From: JACCWM01 sp040393065
Lineage (GTDB): Bacteria; Myxococcota_A; Bradymonadia; Bradymonadales; Bradymonadaceae
Length of the DNA: 8,357 nt
Assembly: GCA_040393065.1 (NCBI GenBank)
Contig: JBEBUW010000160.1
Location: forward strand, 1-8,357
Direction of reading: 5' to 3'
Positions 6,792 to 8,357 of the stretch are shown here, one piece after another. Below the pieces are notes generated by a model. It was not told the DNA's origin and made no database searches. It worked only from the letters and a program-made list of their open reading frames with translations. A program made the position numbers and the translations under genes. Position 1 is the first letter of the stretch; each line of letters starts with the position of its first letter.

Positions 6792-7990
6792 TGAAAAAAC
6801 TATCGGTATTGTTGGCAAGTCTTGTGTTGGTTTCGTTGAGTTTTGCAGGGACAGCCCGGGCGCAGAGCGGGCCGGCTTCTGGCGCGTCGTCGGAAGAGCG
6901 GGTGGCTGCGTTGCAGATCGATATCGCGAACAACGTGGAGGCGCGGATCCGCTCGGATATTGAGAGTGCGACGACGGCGGCTTTTGCGGACGTTAAGGGT
7001 TGGACGCTGGTTTCGGCCGATACAGTGCGCCGGCAGCTCAAGCCGGTGGTGCGTGATTGTTTTACGGAAGATTGCCTGAAAAACGCGGGTGAGTCGCTGG
7101 GTTTGCGCACGGGTTTTTCGGTGAAGATGACCGGGGAAGCGCAGATTTATGAGTGGACGCTGACGTTGTACGATCTGCGCACGGGCAGTCCGCTGAATCT
7201 GATCAAGGGCACGTGCGAGTTGTGCGGGCAGGCGGAGGTCTCCAAGGGGTATACGCGCTCGCTGACGAGTCTTTTGCAGGCGACGACGGTGCCCGACACG
7301 ATTGTGGAAGGTTCGCAGGCCGGGGCCGTGGGGGAAATGGATGGTGAGGTGCGCCTGCGGATCAGCGTGGTGCCGGTGGATACCGATATTTATCTGGGCG
7401 GCGTGCTGGTGGGCCAGGGTGATTCGACAATTCCGGTGGGTTCGGGGCGTCACGAATTGCGTTTTGCGCGCGAGGGTTATCGGGGATTGCAGGAGGCGAT
7501 TCTGGTCAATGAAAATTCGCCGAAGTCGATCTTGTTGCGCGTGCATTTGAGTGAAACGCCGCCGGCGCCGCAGCTTGTGCAGGGCGGCGGGGATGGAGCG
7601 GTCGATCGGTTGGGTGAGGATCGAAAACTGTGGGGCTGGATCGGTGTGGGATCGGGTGCGGCCTTGCTGACGACGGGGATCATTCTGGCGAGTATGGATG
7701 GGGATTCGACGTGTTCGGATCGACCGTATGCGCGGTGCCCGGAGGTGCGTGCGACGGCCGGCGGTGCGGTGGTGACGAGTTTGCTGGGCGGTGCGTTGTT
7801 GGCTTCGGGGGCGGGACTTTTGACGTGGGAGTGGTTGAGTGGGCACGGCGGGGGGGCGGCGCCGGCGGGAGATGATGGGAAGGGTGTGGAGGATGTCGGG
7901 GACGTCGGGAGTGCGGTGCGGAGGAGTGTGGGGATTTCTCCGGCGGCGGGATTGGATGGGGTGGGATTGCAGGTGTTCGGGCGGTTCTGA
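6791..7990 (+). CDS. Secreted or membrane-attached PEGA-domain protein
   Basis: A 399-residue protein of unknown function. MKKLSVLLASLVLVSLSFAG...ARAQ (1-25) is a signal peptide with a likely cut after ARA. Residues about 35-170 form a domain with two cysteine pairs, DCFTEDC (Cys90, Cys95) and TCELC (Cys142, Cys145), followed by a region like those in TolB-like or outer-surface proteins of Myxococcota. Residues about 187-252 are a PEGA domain: ISVVPVDTDIYLGGVLVGQG then IPVGSGRHELRFAREGYRG. Two hydrophobic Gly/Ala-rich spans follow (about 281-301 and 322-346), flanking a short loop with Cys308 and Cys316. An acidic Gly-rich tail ends in GVGLQVFGRF, with a terminal aromatic residue. Its ATG overlaps the murI stop (TGATG); AGGA lies about 13 bases upstream, too far to be strong, so it probably depends on coupling. 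PEGA domains often bind or lie near cell-wall or surface polymers, but its role here is unknown. Confidence 0.85.
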   Translation: MKKLSVLLASLVLVSLSFAGTARAQSGPASGASSEERVAALQIDIANNVEARIRSDIESATTAAFADVKGWTLVSADTVRRQLKPVVRDCFTEDCLKNAGESLGLRTGFSVKMTGEAQIYEWTLTLYDLRTGSPLNLIKGTCELCGQAEVSKGYTRSLTSLLQATTVPDTIVEGSQAGAVGEMDGEVRLRISVVPVDTDIYLGGVLVGQGDSTIPVGSGRHELRFAREGYRGLQEAILVNENSPKSILLRVHLSETPPAPQLVQGGGDGAVDRLGEDRKLWGWIGVGSGAALLTTGIILASMDGDSTCSDRPYARCPEVRATAGGAVVTSLLGGALLASGAGLLTWEWLSGHGGGAAPAGDDGKGVEDVGDVGSAVRRSVGISPAAGLDGVGLQVFGRF

Positions 7991-8010
7991 GGTTGGCGAA
8001 GGAAAAGGCG

Positions 8011-8046
8011 CACGCGAAGGCGCGAAGACGCGAATTGCCGCGAAGG
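8011..8046 (+). repeat. GCGAAG-rich motif, copy 1
   Basis: CGCGAA recurs here, as in CACGCGAAGGCGCGAAGACG, followed by CGCGAATTGCCGCGAAGG. A second version occurs at 8205-8230. Similar GCGAAG strings are familiar as dispersed low-complexity repeats in many GC-rich genomes; no function is claimed. Confidence 0.5.
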
Positions 8047-8076
8047 TTTTATAAAGTTGGAAAGGGTAGGAAAGGT

Positions 8077-8160
8077 GCACCGCGTAGCGAGGCGTCAGCC
8101 TCCGCGGAGCGCCGCGGGTTGTTTTAGCCCTCGGCGTCAGCCGACGGGTGGGGCCGGTGC
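8077..8160 (+). repeat. Twin-hairpin repeat element, copy B (complete)
   Basis: An 84-base element closed by perfectly complementary ends, GCACCG (8077-8082) and CGGTGC (8155-8160). Inside are hairpin 1, GAGGC-GTCA-GCCTC (8089-8102); the block GCGGAGCGC (8104-8112); GTTGT (8118-8122) and TAGCCCT; then hairpin 2, TCGGC-GTCA-GCCGA (8131-8144), lengthened by CCC (8128-8130) pairing with GGG (8146-8148) across one bulged C. GGCGTCAGCC is identical in both hairpins. Copy A at the other end of the window has the same block order on the opposite strand. It lies 86 bases after the PEGA gene stop, in sense orientation. It may act as a 3' mRNA stabiliser, a terminator or a REP-like mobile unit; the sequence does not decide between these. 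Confidence 0.65.
8102..8125 (+). terminator. Terminator-like hairpin for the murI-PEGA cluster
   Basis: CCGCGG (8102-8107), loop AGCG, CCGCGG (8112-8117), then GTTGTTTT: a 6-bp all-GC stem followed by a T-rich tract, 111 bases after the PEGA gene stop. It lies inside repeat copy B and competes with hairpin 1 for C8102 and with a possible GGGTT-GTTTT-AGCCC stem (8116-8130). The T-tract is interrupted by one G, so termination may be partial. Confidence 0.4.
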
Positions 8161-8204
8161 CTATTGCCTGATCTGATTAGGTGGAATGGTCGGGCAGGTT
8201 TGTC

Positions 8205-8230
8205 TCTCGCGAAGCCGCGAGGCCGCGAAG
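8205..8230 (+). repeat. GCGAAG-rich motif, copy 2
   Basis: CTCGCGAAGCCGCGAGGCCG followed by CGAAGG. It shares the GCGAAG/GCGAGG rhythm of 8011-8046 and is likewise followed by an A-rich stretch. Confidence 0.45.
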
Positions 8231-8260
8231 GAAAAAGCAAAGAACAGCAAGGGGTTAAGG

Positions 8261-8357
8261 GTCGAGTGGCGCGGATTGGCCGGAATTGAGCGAATTGGGG
8301 GGGTCGAGTGGCGCGGATTGGCCAGAATTGAGCGAATTGGGGGAGTCGAGTGGCGCG
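8261..8357. repeat. 42-base tandem repeat, at least 2.3 copies, open at the window edge
   Basis: Copies begin at 8261, 8303 and 8345, each with GTCGAGTGGCGCG, giving an exact period of 42. The first two full copies differ at only two positions (unit positions 22 and 42). Inside the unit, GATTGG, GAATTG and GAATTGG recur, so it may have grown from a shorter repeat. Because 42 is a multiple of three, a coding repeat is possible: on the minus strand the frame is open from the edge to a TAA at 8257-8255, with a 14-residue period like PPNSLNSGQSAPLD. An intergenic minisatellite is at least as likely. Confidence 0.85.

Larger units (their letters stand above)
7991..8357. other. Non-coding, repeat-rich flank downstream of the PEGA gene
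   Basis: No credible complete gene lies here. The stretch holds, in order, a GCGAAG-rich motif, the twin-hairpin element copy B with a terminator-like stem inside it, a weak 6-bp stem CCTGAT-CTG-ATTAGG near 8167-8181, a second GCGAAG-rich motif, and a 42-base tandem repeat reaching the window edge. The mix of unrelated repeat types is typical of an unconstrained intergenic region that collects dispersed repeats. Confidence 0.7.

Noticed and set aside
6800..8080. A 426-codon open frame on the minus strand opposite the PEGA gene
   Set aside because: Its translation is dominated by Arg, His, Pro and Thr, typical of an antisense shadow, and it would cover the PEGA protein with its clear signal peptide.
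8011..8230. CRISPR array formed by the GCGAAG-rich motifs
   Set aside because: There are only two irregular copies about 160 bases apart, internally low in complexity, with no regular repeat-spacer spacing and no cas genes.
7991..8357. tRNA or insertion-sequence remnant in the right flank
   Set aside because: The stem-closed 84-base element is tRNA-sized but lacks the T-loop GTTCRA, an anticodon arm and CCA; no transposase frame or target duplication was seen.

Overview
The window reads as chromosomal DNA of a GC-rich, Gram-negative bacterium. It carries two divergent gene clusters that meet in a 178-base intergenic region around 5750-5927. The best lineage guess is the former Deltaproteobacteria (Myxococcota or Bradymonadota type). 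The reasons are an FtsE-FtsX-EnvC division module, a secreted PEGA-domain protein with paired CxxxxC and CxxC motifs and a C-terminal GRF, and a 307-residue protein whose N-terminal domain resembles proteins I associate with that group. This assignment is from memory of protein styles and was not checked by search.

The minus-strand cluster runs from 5749 down to 96. Its order is a 307-residue protein of unknown function, an FtsE-like ATPase, FtsX, an EnvC-like degenerate LytM protein, a GT2 glycosyltransferase and a GT4 glycosyltransferase. Gaps are 21 bases, a 7-base overlap, a 4-base ATGA overlap, 58 bases and 12 bases, so it is almost certainly one operon. FtsE and FtsX would form an inner-membrane complex that controls the periplasmic EnvC-like coiled-coil protein, which in turn would activate a cell-wall amidase encoded elsewhere. 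The FtsE copy has lost the usual ABC signature and the switch histidine. The two glycosyltransferases point to surface polysaccharide or glycolipid synthesis being co-expressed with septal cell-wall splitting.

The plus-strand cluster runs from 5928 to 7990: glutamate racemase (murI, D-glutamate for peptidoglycan), then a secreted or membrane-attached PEGA-domain protein whose ATG overlaps the murI stop (TGATG).

The non-coding flanks are the least ordinary part. A twin-hairpin element at 8077-8160 (plus strand) has a diverged relative at 1-67 (minus strand, cut by the window edge). Each lies in sense orientation just past the last gene of its own cluster. The right flank also holds two copies of a GCGAAG-rich motif and an exact-period 42-base tandem repeat that runs off the window. 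Throughout the window the plus strand is richer in G than C whichever strand is coding, so genes on the two strands use visibly different third-position bases.
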